DNA of 64,000 bases from Sinonovacula constricta (GCA_007844125.1 CM017571.1:2268076-2332075), one strand, 5' to 3'; positions 13,401-24,701 are shown, counted from the stretch's first letter. The notes: generated from the letters alone by a model not told the origin. A program made the numbers and translations.

Positions 13401-16400
13401 TTTGGATATATTTTTTGCTTATGATGTCATTTGTAATTCAAATATAAAAAAAAATTCAATGTCACAATTCATATGAGCACAAAATGATATATGTGGAATA
13501 TGGTATTAAATTTCTCACTTAAATCAGGATTTGCATATGTTTAAATTTCATTGGTATAATCCTGAACTATTTGCTAGCTATGAGCAGGTGTACACAGATA
13601 TCCTTCCTGTGGATGGGGCTGTGATGAAGAAACAAGAGAAACAGAGGTATTTTTATTAACAGTATTCTTTTTCTTGATTGTGCTTTATGTTTTCTGAAAA
13701 AAGCCACTAAGGACCCAAAATCAGCAAGCATTCTTAATATTGAATAATTGTCTTTATAATAAAGCCAGCAAACAAGCAGATCTTGACCATAGGGTACTGC
13801 CAGATACCTTTAATAGATTAAAACAGCTCGATAAAAATATTTGTCGTATTACAAAATAACTGATCAATATATAGATCCAATGATCTAACTTTACCTTACT
13901 GATCAAGTCTGTTCTTCCCCTTCCCAGGCCAAAAGCATCCTGTTGGAACTGCGGCGGGGAACACATGCTGACTGAATGCAAAGAGCCAAGAAACCAGCTG
14001 AAGATCAATGAGAGCCGACAAGCCATGATGGCTAGCAAAGCACAGCAGGCATCCACAGGGCCACCCAAGTAAGCAGACAAAAACTTTTTTATATTTTCCC
14101 TCATTTTTTGTTAGTATTTGATATCTTGAGGATGTGACACGAGTTATCATTTAATACAAACAATTACAAAATGAGTTCAGGAAAATAAAAGAAAGTGAGC
14201 CTATGGCAAGCTTACTATAATTTTTTCCAGTAAAGAGTTTTATAAATGTAATCAGTAGTAACGAGTGTCAGATTCTTTTTATCACATTTTTTTTTTGTTG
14301 TTGCCATTATACGATTTTATGAAATGTTAACAACAATAATTGGTGAAATGGTGGTATGAGACGATCTGCGTTATGATGATGTCGATGATGGTGCCAATCA
14401 AAAACTGTGTTACACGCGTGTAAAGTAACAAAATATGTACAGCTGTATCCAATGGGAAACCAGGAGAATCATGTGATAAAAGTAAGTGTACTGTGGCCAA
14501 GGTTATGAAGTTGTAAACTTACTAAATAAGTATTATATAAGATTATTTGGAAGCATTTTGAAATCTAGCCAATAGAATCACAAGTTTAAATATGAAACAA
14601 ATCGGAAGGATCTGATTGGTCAGATTGACATAAAATTTGAAATAAGTTTACTGGCTTAAGTCCCAGACTCGAGCTAAAAGTTGTAGACCAGACACTTTCG
14701 GCCCAACTTGGTTACCTTGCGCCTAGATCAGTAACCTTTGATCTTGATCAATTATCTTTGGATTAAATCTGTAACCTTAGGCCTACATCTGTTACCTTGA
14801 GCCTTGATCTGTTATATTTGGATTAAATTAGTAACCTTGGGCTCTGATCTGTTACCTTGGGCATAGGTTGGTTACTCTGGGCTGAGGTCGTTACTGTATA
14901 GTGAATATATTATTAGTGGGTAGTTTGCCAACAAAAACTTGCAGAAAAATATGATCAAGCTGTTGCTTTTTATTGACAAAAGAGTTTAAGAATTAACTGA
15001 AAGGAATTGTTATTCATGTTTACTTTTTAATTACCTGATAAAGAAATTACTTATGAATGTTAATGAAACTTTACATATATTCCATGGAATATTAGCAATG
15101 TTTTTGGGATAATTTTTTAATCTGCTCAAAGCATCTTTGATTCATCTTATTTCCTGAAGTCAAAATGAAAAAACTGATTTTGTTAAAGAATTTATGAATA
15201 TTTGTAATTTCACGTGTAATGTTGCTTTTTCCTTCCAGGACTGGGCGCTACCATGTAGAAACTAGCGAAGAACCCAAATTTGCAGCCTATAAACCTGGGA
15301 TCATCAGGTAATAACTTATGAGGGACACAACTAATACTGTAGACATGGATGAATGGTTGTTGACTTGAAATTTTTAAGAAGCATCAACTAACCAGTGATA
15401 TGTTTTGAGTTGGAGTTACACAAAACAATAATGAAACGTAGAAATGTTAAATGCATTTTAATAATTTTTATTACAAATAGTCTAGAAACATACTAAATAC
15501 CAATTTTCTTGACAACAAAATAAAAAGCTGCAGCTGTATGTCTTCTATTATATCTTTGTACTTTCTTTAATTTCTCGGGGCGAGGGACTTAATGCAAGAA
15601 GGTCTTCCATCTGACTTGCGGTGTGATAGTGATTCTAACCAGACATTTGTTTGGTGTCCACCTCCTCCAACTTAGATGGACATTGGTATGATAATCATGG
15701 CTGCTTTTAACCATTTGATCTTTGGTTGCATTTCAAAAACAAAATCCAGCCGCAGTAGCTCAGGTGGTAGAGCGTCGGCTTGCGGATCGGGAGGTTGTGG
15801 GTTCAAACCCCGACAGGGTCAAACCAAAGACTTTAAAGTTGGTATAAGTGGCTTCCCTCCTAACGCTCGGGGTTAAGGGGACAGCACTAGCTTGACTAGT
15901 CGGTGTCAGTAAAACCGGCCAGATTCAGTCCCTGGACACCTCACTCAAAAGTACCTCTGTGCTATAATGATAGAAATGTCACTGCAAAGTATCAGCAGAA
16001 ATGCCTGCAAATCCAAATCCCAAAAACAGACCAGTTACATGATCAAAGCTTTATTGATTTTTTATTGTTAATTACTGCCCTATATTGTCAAAAATCAATA
16101 CTGATCACAGTTGTCTTAATGGTGCATGTAATTAATAACCATGCTTCTTAAGAGCATTTTGGAGAACATTGAAATGTTTAGTGTTAAAGGTGGTATCCGA
16201 CTGTTTGTCTTCATCAAATACAAGCAAACCTAGATTGAGGGAATTTGGGCATAATTTATGCAAAAAGTCAATCTTAAGTCTAACAAAAGACGATTTTGAA
16301 CATTATCAAAATTGTAAGACAGTGAAAATCAAGAACTAAACCACTGCACAAGTCCATTCTTTGTTAAATCTATATATAACCTTGATTGTGATTTCTGCTA

Positions 16401-19400
16401 AAAAAGACATCGATGTCAGAGCAGATTACCCGAATATTTATATAAAGTTACAGGTCACATGGTTTTCCCAGTTTTAAAAAAAAGCTTACTGTGCAGCGTG
16501 GATTAGATTGGAAATACCTGTTTGTAATAATGAGTGATTATGCTTCACTTTTCACACACTGACCGCAATAGCTCAAACAGTACAGCTTCGGCTTGCGGAT
16601 CAGGAGGTGGGTTCAAACCCTGGCCGGGTCAAACCAAAGACTTTAAAGTTGGTAGTAGTGGCTTCCCTCCTAATGCACGGGGCTAAGGGAACAGCATTAC
16701 ACTTGACTCTTGGGTGTCAGTAAAATGGACCAGCCGGATTCAGACCCTAGGCACCTCATAAGTGCCCCTGTGCTAAAATGATAGAAATGCCTGCAAATCC
16801 CAAATCTCTCACTTTTTACATAGATGTAGGATATCAATAATCAGCATTTTGTGAGATCTTTTCAGGCAACAACAATTTATTTAGTTCCAAACTGTCGGAT
16901 ACCACCTCAAATAGAAGGTCAGGATCGGGTTAATGTTGTTGCAGAATACTTTTTCAAGTTTCAGTAAGAATGTAAAATTCTAGTGTTACTATAATTATAT
17001 CCCCTGATAAGAAGTTTATGAGTGCTTTATAAGAGTCATGTCGATCAGTCTGACTCCTATGTGGGCGCCCGTGTCCGCTGTTAAGTCACTGACTTGAAAC
17101 TTTTCAGCCCCCATATTGGTTCGAGACCCAGTCGGGGTAAGAACATTTATGTGGGGAGGTTTTCCAGCTCACCTGCAGTGCGCCGGTGGTTCTTCTCAGA
17201 CATATGTCTGGGGTCTTTCTCCACCAAATTAGCTGGACATCACCGATATGACCATTATTGTGTCGGTGCGATGTAACAAAAAACAAACTGAATCCTACAT
17301 TTGTCAGTGCTATTTCTCGTCTATTTTGTGAAACTTCACAGGAGCAGTAAATTCTTGTTTTAGTATTTAAGTATATGACCCCTATTTTCTTCTACAGCCC
17401 TTCCCTGCGTGAAGCCCTAGGTCTCCAAGATAACCAGCTGCCCCTGTATATTTACAAGATGCGAGCTCTGGGCTACCCTCCTGGCTGGATGGAGGAGGCC
17501 AAGTCAGACGTTGGTCTTTCCATGTTTGACAAAGGTACAAGTTACTGATACAGTCCAATTGCGATCCTTCAGATCACATTTTAACAATTGTACAGGCTAC
17601 TACTGATACCTCAACCAATCCTGTTATTCTTCATATGTATTCTATGTAAAAATGTTATGCTACTTCCTTTTGCTATAAGTTAAATGTCTATTTGGCAGGA
17701 CGATAAACCCAATAAACAGTCAAATATGCAGACATATTAAAAAAGAATATTGAATATCTTTCAGTATCATTATTGATATTTTTAATACTTTGATAAATTA
17801 TACATTTGTGGAGGTGAAAGGGGGTATTTCTTTTTTTGTTTATTTTTTTTCATAATTGTCCAAAGACGATTTTTAGAATACTTAGACATGTAGATTTACA
17901 CACAAAAAAAAATCATATTTTATACAATGTATATGTTTGTTTTACTATTGCGTTCTTTGTTTTTCGTTTTTGTCTTTCCTTTCTAAATTCCTTTTTTTTA
18001 TCTCACTCTGTCATACATGCGCATACTTTAATTCATTTACACAATTAAATTAGTGATTATTCTGTAGAGAATTTTTGTGAAACATGTTTCAATATATTTT
18101 CTCTTTTTTCAGAGGGAAAAGATGATGAAAATGTAGAAGGTATGTGGGTGTTGATCAAAAGAAGACTTAAGCAACACATTTTTATCGATATAGTTACTTG
18201 TAGAAACAAGAACTGGGTATATTAATCTAAATATAAATGTAAATTTCTAGCAGGATTTTAAAAAAGACAAAACAGTTGGCTTTAATAAAAATGGGAAAAT
18301 CTGATTGGGAAAAAAATATTTTGGACATTAAGTTTTTTGCTTTTAGTGATATGTAAGATACATGTATAATCTTTGTATCTTTAAGACTGATTAAAGCCTT
18401 AATTATCTTTGAGTGAAAACAATGAAATGTGTACAAAACATGAAGTATATGCAACAGAAGACTGACCAAAACAACACGGAGAGATCTCTCATTCGGCCTT
18501 TTGGAATCTAATGAACCAATAAGCACCAAATCTGTCAAAATCAGATCGTAACATAGATTATGTTGAAAATCAATGTTCTGTTTGCAATGTATCATACAAA
18601 ATACAACAAGCATTTATCAAGATTCAATGGCACAGTCAGAAGAGAATGGATTGTCATACAAGAGGTCCCAGTTAAAAATCCTACACAAAAAATACAAGTA
18701 TTTTTATATATTTTTTCAATATGACATTTTTGTATTTTTCTTACTCGCTGCTTCTTACTATTTTATTGACAAATTAGTTTTTGGTATTAATTTTAAACCA
18801 GACTTTTTAAATTTGTTAAGGCAAAGAGGAGACAATCGGCCTTCTAGAGAAACTGTGACTTTAGCATTACATTTGGCATATAGTTATTTTTTGAGACGAG
18901 TTGCAAAGAAACCCTTTCTCTTGCCCAACTTTACTGGATTGTAGATGTTACTCAGAGCTTTGTTTTGAGGGGTGTTTCATTTCAAATTTATTTTATAAAA
19001 TAGTGAAGAAACCAAGACAGTTTTTAAACAGTATTTAGAAAAAATCTGACTTCTCTGTGGTTTTGGCAGTTAGGCTATACCCAGGGGTGTGATTTTTCCG
19101 CGGATATCCGCAGATTTGGGTCAGCAAAGGACTAATTTTGCAATTTGTATAAATTCAAGGAGTAAATTTTTAATGTAAAAACAAATTCAAATGGGAATGG
19201 TTAGAAAGTGTAATTGAACTTGATGGTATTCATGAAGCTCTGTCCCAATTTATCAGACAGTCCAGAAAAGTGTAAATATATTCTTTGTGAGAAAACCATA
19301 TCGTATGGGTCTCGAGGACCTGTTGCTCTAGTTGAGCACTGTCAAAGTGCAGAGCATGGCAGAAATCTGACAACTTCATCGAATCAGAAACTACCTGCTT

Positions 19401-22400
19401 CATCCACAGAGAAAGTTGAGAATTCAGAGAGTAAGTTGTACGGCATCCACCCCCTTCTTCAAAAACGTGAAAATTCCAGAAATTCCTGTAGAAACCAAGC
19501 CATGTGTGGCTCAGAAAATTTTTTATTTTTTTTTCGAGGGCTTTATCCTCATCCCCCACAATGGGGCCTAATGCGGCCCCAAAACCCCTTGCCGAAAATT
19601 GACCTCTCTTTTCATGTCTGACCAATCACACCCCGGGCTATACCCCATGAGTATAACTGTAGATGTTCTTGTATTAATATTGTAAATTATTGTTTGACTC
19701 ATTATTTTCAGGAGGTGAACTTGATGTGAACAAGATAATCGAGTATCCAGGATTTACCGTTGAAACACCATCTCATTACATGGATGTAAGTTTAATTGTA
19801 TCAAGCTTTCAAGGTACAGCGGGATGTCGAAATGTTGAAAGGTTTGATCCACGACAGAAGGTTTTTATTTGGTTTAAGATGTACAAAATAAGTGTGCAAT
19901 AAAAGAAATTGGCTATAAACAAAAGAGTTAAAACATAATACAAATCATATTAATTTTTACAGCTGGGTTGAACAAATGTCACATCAAAATTTGTACCTTT
20001 CAGGAAAGTGCTGAGTATGGCATGCCTCCTATTCAACCCCATCAGCTTAAAGCCACCCTCTTAGCTCATGTGGAACAACAGGTAAATATATAAATATAAT
20101 TTTTTTTTGTATATGTCTGCAACAAAGACCTTTTAGTTTTCAGCTCAATGTGAATTTGTTATTGGGTTATGTGTGGTCAAAAAGTAGGTCACTGAGTCAG
20201 TTTTTAGAAAAAAGCTTGTGAACACACTAGAGGCCCCTTTCATAGCCCAATCTTCACCAAACTTAATTAGAATGTTTGCCTGCATGAAATCTTGGATGAA
20301 TTCATAACTGGGTCATGTGGGGTCAATAAGTAGGTCACTAGGTCAGATCTCATAAATGCTTGTAAACACACAAGAAACCACATTTATAGCCAAAGCTTTA
20401 CTAAACATGGCCAGAATGTTTGCCTGCAAATAAATCTTGGGTGAGTATTTAACAAGGTCATGTGGGGTCAACAACTAGGTAACAAGGTCAAATTTTAGAA
20501 AAATCTTGTAAAAACACTTAGAGGCCACATTGATAGCCCACTCTTCACCAAACTTGGCACGCATGTTTGCCAATATGAAATCTTACATATGTTTTGAATT
20601 GGGTCATGTGGATTTAGTAGGTTTCTAGATAAATTTTTAGAATAGATAAATTTTTAGAAACTGTTATCAACCCAATGGCCACACTAATGGTCCAATCTTC
20701 ACCGAAGATTTCTAAAGTAAGTAACTCTTTAATTTCTTGATGCCAGATATGAGCCTACTAAAAGCCTGTGTCCTCAGGTGAGCGATTAAGGGCCCTCTTA
20801 TTTAAATTAGCACTTTTCTACCCATCCAAATTCTTGAGAATGCAATTTCTGCACCCTGGTTCAGAATTTCAATGAATCTCTTGAAAATACTTAGCCTGGT
20901 GTATATGAAGGATTTAAAGAAATTAACAACAAATCATAATGTGAGAAAAATTTCTTGATTTCTTCTTTTCTTCAATGTGTATTTTTATATATTTATAATG
21001 TTTAAATTTTGAAAATGTGTTAAATTGATAGATCAAAGAGTCAGTTTTACTAAGTTTTTGACAGGTCAATGGTTAACACAAACAATTGAAATGTCAAATG
21101 CATAAAAGTTCAGGAGCATAAGGCAATAGAAAGGCTATATAAGGTGTGCTTCAACTTATTAAATTGATTCAGCACAATAGGACCTGTTAAGTGTCGGTGT
21201 GCCGTTAAATCCCCACCCCCCACCCCACCACAAAATATATTATTTAAAATGAATTGAACAATGTTTTCTTCATTGTGATGGATTTAACCATCATTTAGAT
21301 CCACAGAATAGCCAAACTCAGAATCTTCAAAGTGATGTTTGTCCAAATACAAAACAATGAGTATGAACAAAAATACTGATCATAAAATGAATAAATGTGA
21401 ACAAGTTTACAAAATGAAAATCTAAGTGTATTATAAAGGCCTGCTTGCCTTTGTTGCAGTCAAGAAGAAAAGCTCACAAATCATGTAGTTTCACACAAAA
21501 AAGTCTATTTTTCCACATAACTTTGATGTAAAAATGTCAGCAAGACAACTTTACAACACATTTAATTAGGATTACAAAATTTTCATTTCATACCTTTAAT
21601 ACTAAACAACCATGCAGTAAACTTAAGCAATGTTATAATAACTAAACCTGAATGATGCTTGTGGTGAGGCATATCAGAAGGACAATAAATGAATAAAAAA
21701 TAAATGTGGACCACTTATGGCAGTTCCTATTGTTTTAAAATTATAAAAGTTTACTCCCCTTATTGCAATAGTTCAGGTGGTAGAGCGTAGGCATGCCGAT
21801 CCGGAGGTTATGGGTTCAAACCCCGACCTGCCATTGACTTTATACTGCCATCACATTGATATCATGTGCTTCACTAAATGCTGTCCTCACAGTGCTAATC
21901 CTGTCATTTTACAGCAACTTGCATTAAAACGACAGCAGGAGGAGTCAGATGAGCAGGATAGGAAGAAACTGAAGATGAACACATCAGACATGGACCTGGA
22001 TGGTAAGTGTATATGTAACCAAGTGGTAAGAAAACAACTTGTAAGTGGTCCGGTTAGCTCAATCGATTAAGCATTCATCCTGTTAGTTAATGGTTCTAGG
22101 TTCGGGTCTCGGACGGACTGCATATTATTTTTCTTCCTATGTTACATGGGTGCCCAACATAAATGTGTACTTGTGAGTTTCTTGCAGACTAGGTGGTCTA
22201 TAGAAATTAGGAGATGAATTTAAAGCTGCCTGGGGTGCCTGTAGCTTAACATATGGAATGTTACTTCTGATATGTAACTATATGTTAGTCCAACACAATT
22301 TACATTTAATCTGTCCATCATTTTAATTTTGCACTCCGCAAGTAACCCTTATTAGACTATATTGTAAATAACCAGTTCAAAATGTTTAGTTCACTACATG

Positions 22401-23506
22401 CAGTTACAAGATGTTCTGATAAAAACTGGGAAGCAGTAAGTAAGACGGGGAGCTGTCTAATCTAAATTTTTAGTTAATTGTTTACTTCTTGCTGTTACAA
22501 GACGTACTGATAAATCTGGGAAGCAGTAGGTAAAACTTAGATCTGGGTGTACACTTTGTGCCTACAACCATGCAATTTGCAGTCTAAGATTTAAGATACA
22601 ATTCATAGAAAAAGAATATCAAGACAAGCTAATGTTTTTGTATTATTTCATTCATTTTCTTTGATAAAAAATGGAAGAAAATATAAATTTTACAATTACA
22701 GATTTACTTTGCAACTCATTCATATATCCTGTATCTTTCCAGAAGGGAATGATTCTTACTTGAACCCGCCCCTTCCACCAGACACTCCGCCTGCAAAACC
22801 GCCCATGCCTACTGAAACCCCGCCCTCCACTCCCAAGCCGCTCTCAAAAATAAAACGCAGCAAGTCCCCTTCTTTGGAAGAGCTCGAGGCTGAGTATCAA
22901 AAATTGCAGCAATCTTTGAATAATGAGGAAGAAGAGGATGGGGAATTGATAGTCCTGGACAGTTGTGACGATGATACACAGTCCAGTAACATCTCCGCCA
23001 TTGAGATAGACTCACAAGATGATGAAATGATTAATAATAGCCCTAATGGCGACACTTCTAAAAATCCAATCACGCTAGATGATACAAAGGATGAGAAGGA
23101 ACTAGAAAGTGCAGAAGATGATAGGAGTGAGCGGGAAAGTTCAGAAGAGCATAAATTTTTGGTGCCAAAAATGGTGAGAACTGGTTCAACAACGTCCATA
23201 CAAACATTTGGCGAATTGGGTACCGGAAGCCCTTTGAATTCACAGCCTGGTACCCCACAACCTGAATCAAGTTCTGGCATTGATTTAAAACCACAATTTA
23301 AGGGTTCTTTATCTATTTCTAAAGACTATGGGACTCCTATAATGAAGCGAGCTGGAAGTGTTGAGATTTTGCCGTCAAACGAACACTTTGCTCAAGGAAT
23401 TGAGGATCATATACCCTTTGAAAATCTGCCCAATTCCACAGGGACATTTGAGAAGATGCGGTCGTTAATACAGAAAATAAGAGGGAAAGTTAAGATACGC
23501 AAATGA
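1488..23506 (+). CDS. ZCCHC8: ZCCHC8, zinc-knuckle scaffold of the NEXT RNA-decay complex (15 exons)
   Basis: Coding exons: 1488-1851, 5164-5206, 7381-7443, 9074-9167, 10591-10671, 13010-13113, 13578-13646, 13928-14068, 15239-15307, 17398-17534, 18113-18139, 19712-19785, 20004-20081, 21915-22002, 22743-23506. All junctions are AG/GT, every phase agrees, and the sum is 2196 nt (731 aa plus stop; human about 707 aa). Seen: an acidic Ser-rich N-terminus (residues 1-115), a CCHC zinc knuckle at 278-290 (CWNCGGEHMLTEC), a PSP domain at about 340-375 (SPSLREALGL, ending GYPPGW), a Pro-rich stretch (NPPLPPDTPP) near 485, an acidic Ser-rich region, and a C-terminal block (IEDHIPFENLPNSTGTFEKM) like the part of ZCCHC8 known to contact the helicase MTR4. 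Family knowledge: ZCCHC8 joins RBM7 and MTR4 in the nuclear NEXT complex, which feeds promoter-upstream and other unstable transcripts to the exosome. The start is the first ATG of an acidic ORF resembling the family N-terminus. Introns hold SINEs, MITEs and LINE scraps. The identity is firm; the junctions are inferred by eye. Confidence 0.96.
2130..2660 (-). pseudogene. LINE ORF2 C-terminal remnant (CR1/L2-like)
   Basis: On the minus strand a frame reads CQENTDIHNRLCTSCLHNNN, then ESEYHAFFICGKYLKIRQ, then SNADPNVIRKISEYVYYL and a stop. This is the Cys/His-bearing tail typical of non-LTR retrotransposon reverse transcriptases. It is followed by a GGCCGGAGGCC hairpin near 2160, as at LINE 3' ends. 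A 5'-truncated copy in ZCCHC8 intron 1. Confidence 0.7.
2964..3168 (+). mobile_element. tRNA-derived SINE, family A
   Basis: Head GGCCGCAATAGCTCAGGTGG with A-box and B-box-like segments; tail ends near GCCGGCTAATCC. It lacks part of the body present in copies at 15748 and 37782. Not a functional tRNA. Confidence 0.75.
3486..4701. repeat. 650-bp tandem duplication in ZCCHC8 intron 1
   Basis: Bases 3486-4051 recur at 4136-4701, offset 650, with a few percent difference. Each copy keeps a 90-codon minus-strand frame (3747-4019 and 4397-4669) starting MQHIPNSEKAQNKG. The frames resemble no family known to me and are probably repeat-derived. Confidence 0.8.
5827..6875. mobile_element. TIR element flanked by TA, mariner-like, with SINE inside
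   Basis: The left end TACCGTGCTTTCTCACTTAT and the right end ...AAGTGAGAAAATACGGTA are inverted, with TA on each side. That matches Tc1/mariner-type target sites. No transposase frame remains. Confidence 0.6.
6098..6366 (+). mobile_element. SINE family B, 5'-truncated, with 13-bp target duplication
   Basis: It starts inside the tRNA-like head (CGGGAGGCCCCGGGTTC) and ends CAATAAACA-like. The 13 bases ACAGTACACGATA lie on both sides (6085-6097 and 6367-6379), proving insertion by target-primed reverse transcription. Confidence 0.85.
7094..7366 (+). mobile_element. SINE family B
   Basis: Body from GGGTCGGCTCCAGGTACAGG to the ATAAACCCAATAAACA tail, just before ZCCHC8 exon 3. The B box is degraded. 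Confidence 0.75.
7484..7915 (+). mobile_element. GGTATCC-type MITE
   Basis: It begins GGTGGTATCCGACAGTTTGC and contains the shared AATAAACAGCATTTCACAAGATC segment. The right terminal repeat is lost. It lies directly after ZCCHC8 exon 3. Confidence 0.6.
9398..9715 (+). mobile_element. SINE family B, full length, with 13-bp target duplication
   Basis: 318 bases with tRNA-like head (GCAATCGGTAGAGCG, GGGTTCGATCCCGGGC) and AATAAACAAACA tail. The duplication CAAATTTCACTCT flanks it at 9385-9397 and 9716-9728. Best reference copy of the family in this window. Confidence 0.88.
10001..10384. repeat. 18-bp minisatellite in ZCCHC8 intron
   Basis: About twenty imperfect units of TTTGGATGTCATTCCTATA. 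Because 18 is divisible by three, all plus frames stay open and give repeated IWMSF-type peptides. These are not genes. Confidence 0.85.
10690..11419. mobile_element. pogo/Tigger-like TIR element, degraded
   Basis: The left end ACAGTCAACTCTCGTTATCT is inverted at the right end (AACGAGAGTTGACTGT). Inner repeats read GGGACCGTAGAAAA on the same strand near both ends. No transposase frame remains. Confidence 0.6.
11497..11797 (+). mobile_element. SINE family B
   Basis: Head GACTGGTAACGCAATCAGTA, a B box GGGTTCGATCCCGGGC, and a tail AATCCAACAAACAAAC. Confidence 0.8.
12217..12361. mobile_element. Palindromic hairpin MITE, 145 bp
   Basis: The ends GTAAGAAATAGTTCAC and GTGAACTTATTTCTTAC are inverted. 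The centre CAGCCGAGAG...CTCTCGGCTG is a strong inner hairpin, so nearly the whole element folds on itself. Confidence 0.65.
12433..12926. mobile_element. GGTATCC-type MITE
   Basis: Left end TTAAAGGTGGTATCCAACAG, right end TTGGACTCTACCTTTAA. TTAA-like bases lie at both edges. Confidence 0.65.
14700..14895. repeat. Degenerate ~20-bp tandem repeat
   Basis: Around eight to ten diverged units on the theme CTTGATCTGTTACCTTGGGC in a ZCCHC8 intron. Confidence 0.6.
15575..15705 (+). mobile_element. SINE family C fragment
   Basis: Resembles the body of the family C copies at 17063 and 24468 (GAAGGTCTTCCA..., CCAGACATTTGT...). The head is missing. Confidence 0.45.
15748..16022 (+). mobile_element. SINE family A
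   Basis: The most complete plus-strand copy: head AGCCGCAGTAGCTCAGGTGG, B box GGGTTCAAACCCC, body with ACTTTAAAGTTGGTA, tail ATGCCTGCAAATCC. Confidence 0.8.
16184..16910. mobile_element. GGTATCC-type MITE interrupted by a SINE
   Basis: Left end TTAAAGGTGGTATCCGACTG, right end CCAAACTGTCGGATACCACC: clear terminal inverted repeats. SINE family A lies inside at about 16561-16806, so the MITE is older. Confidence 0.75.
16561..16806 (+). mobile_element. SINE family A nested in the MITE
   Basis: Head GACCGCAATAGCTCAAACAG, body and tail as in other family A copies. Confidence 0.78.
17063..17286 (+). mobile_element. SINE family C
   Basis: Begins GGGCGCCCGTGTCCGCTG, has GGTTCGAGACCCAGTCGGGG as B-box region, and a body with CATATGTCTGGGGTC. 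It ends shortly before ZCCHC8 exon 10. Confidence 0.65.
19082..19636. mobile_element. hAT element with perfect 8-bp target duplication
   Basis: The ends CAGGGGTGTGATT and AATCACACCCCGG are terminal inverted repeats with the hAT-typical CAGGG start. GCTATACC lies directly outside on both sides (19074-19081, 19637-19644). Inside, the plus strand keeps a frame with YGSRGPVALVEHCQSAEH, like the zinc-finger region of some hAT-type proteins. The catalytic part is gone. It sits in a ZCCHC8 intron. Confidence 0.8.
20130..20760. repeat. Diverged ~145-bp tandem repeat
   Basis: Three to four units share AAATCTTGTGAACACAC-, TTCACCAAACTTG- and AATGTTTGCCTGCATGAAAT-like blocks. This type of repeat is familiar to me from bivalve introns (recollection, not checked). 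Confidence 0.65.
21764..21833 (+). mobile_element. SINE family A, head only
   Basis: The tRNA-like head GCAATAGTTCAGGTGGTAGA to GGGTTCAAACCCCGAC, with no body. It stops 80 bases before ZCCHC8 exon 14. Confidence 0.65.
22047..22215 (+). mobile_element. tRNA-derived SINE, family D
   Basis: Head TCCGGTTAGCTCAATCGATT with B-box-like AGGTTCGGGTCTC. It starts soon after exon 14. Not foldable by eye as a full cloverleaf. Confidence 0.5.
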
Positions 23507-23569
23507 TTGTTGTATCTAAACAAAAAACAAACAAAAACAATACAGCACTAAGACATTGCTTAAAACAAC

Positions 23570-23575
23570 AATAAA
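23570..23575 (+). terminator. Polyadenylation signal of ZCCHC8
   Basis: A canonical AATAAA lies 64 bases after the ZCCHC8 stop codon, in an A-rich 3' UTR. It is the nearest such hexamer downstream of the gene, so it is the likely cleavage signal. Inferred from position only. Confidence 0.5.
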
Positions 23576-24467
23576 ATGTTTTGTATACCAAAACTGAAAT
23601 GTTTTAAACATTAGTATGACATCATGAGCAATCTAGCCTATATGATACCATAGTAGATACAATTAATTTTAAATATGAAAGATATTTTGCTTTTAAATGT
23701 ATAAGCTGAAAAAAACATAATATTTGGGGGGAAATTTCGATGATAAATGTATTGTGGTTTGATTTTTCAGTAATTGTACGAGAAATTTTATTGACATTGA
23801 CTGAAAATTTGAACCTTTTTGTTGATCTTTCTCCATTTAGCTGCTCCCTTTCTCTCTTTTTTTCTTTTCACATATATGAAGTATCAAAAAGTTTATCCAA
23901 ATTAGAAATGTCACAAAAATTACCATGGCTCTTTTCATTGTAAAACATTTCAAAACAACGATCATTTTTTTAATCAAAGAACATAATGGCTAGCAGAAAT
24001 TAAGTACACTCTCATGTCTTGTAAATTCATTTACTCATTCATTTATTCATCTAAACATTTGAAGTTTATGTTTGAAAAAACAATGTTGTCACTATTTTTA
24101 TCCTTGTTTTGTCTTAAGCTCAAATGCCTTGTTTAATCCAGGGTTCTGGCAAATGTTGGTTTCAGTACCTGTCTCAGTAATACAAGACTGTAAAGATTCA
24201 CTACATGCTATGAGGCTTGTATTCACCAACCATACTTAAGAAAGATTTGATTAAGTCAATGATTTCAATCCACAATATCTTCATTATGTATTTAGCTATA
24301 TGTCTGTACCTTTGCATGACACTTTAACTTTACTACATTCAGCTTAAAATCACATTGAAACTTCATAAGTAAGCTTTATTTTGTTGGTATGAAAATTGTG
24401 CCTTCGGCTGAAGTCATGACTTAGGCTTAAAAATGGTTGGTGAATATGGACCTAAGATTCAGAAAGT

Positions 24468-24676
24468 GGGGCGCCCGTGTCCTCTGGCGGCTTAGTTGCC
24501 CACTGCGAGTGTTTGAGTCCGTCTCGGGCCAAGGACCTAATGTGGGAAGGTCTTCCAGCTAACTTTCAGCATACAGATGGTTCTACCTGGACATTTGTCT
24601 GCGATCTTCCTTCACAAAATTTGCTGGAAGTTGCTAAAATGGTCATAATTGGTGACATTTTCTAAAATCGAACAAA
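24468..24676 (+). mobile_element. SINE family C
   Basis: Starts GGGGCGCCCGTGTCCTCTGG; the body AATGTGGGAAGGTCTTCCAG matches the copy at 17063. Confidence 0.6.
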
Positions 24677-24701
24677 CGTAAGTGCCAGATACCTGTAAAG
24701 G

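Noticed and set aside
15748..15830. tRNA-like sequences with A and B boxes (also at 2964, 9398, 16561, 25954, 37990)
   Set aside because: They are heads of SINEs with shared bodies and tails. Acceptor stems do not pair well, and one copy has LINE-type target duplications.
18227..18944. Minus-strand frame of 128 codons and plus-strand frame of 123 codons in a ZCCHC8 intron
   Set aside because: Low-complexity, AT-rich composition, no recognisable motif, and the two overlap in part. Likely chance frames.
22047..22120. Possible functional tRNA gene
   Set aside because: A and B boxes are visible, but the D and anticodon arms do not fold convincingly and SINE-like sequence follows.
22897..23294. 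Minus-strand frames opposite the last ZCCHC8 exon
   Set aside because: Shadow frames of the acidic, Ser-rich coding sequence on the plus strand.
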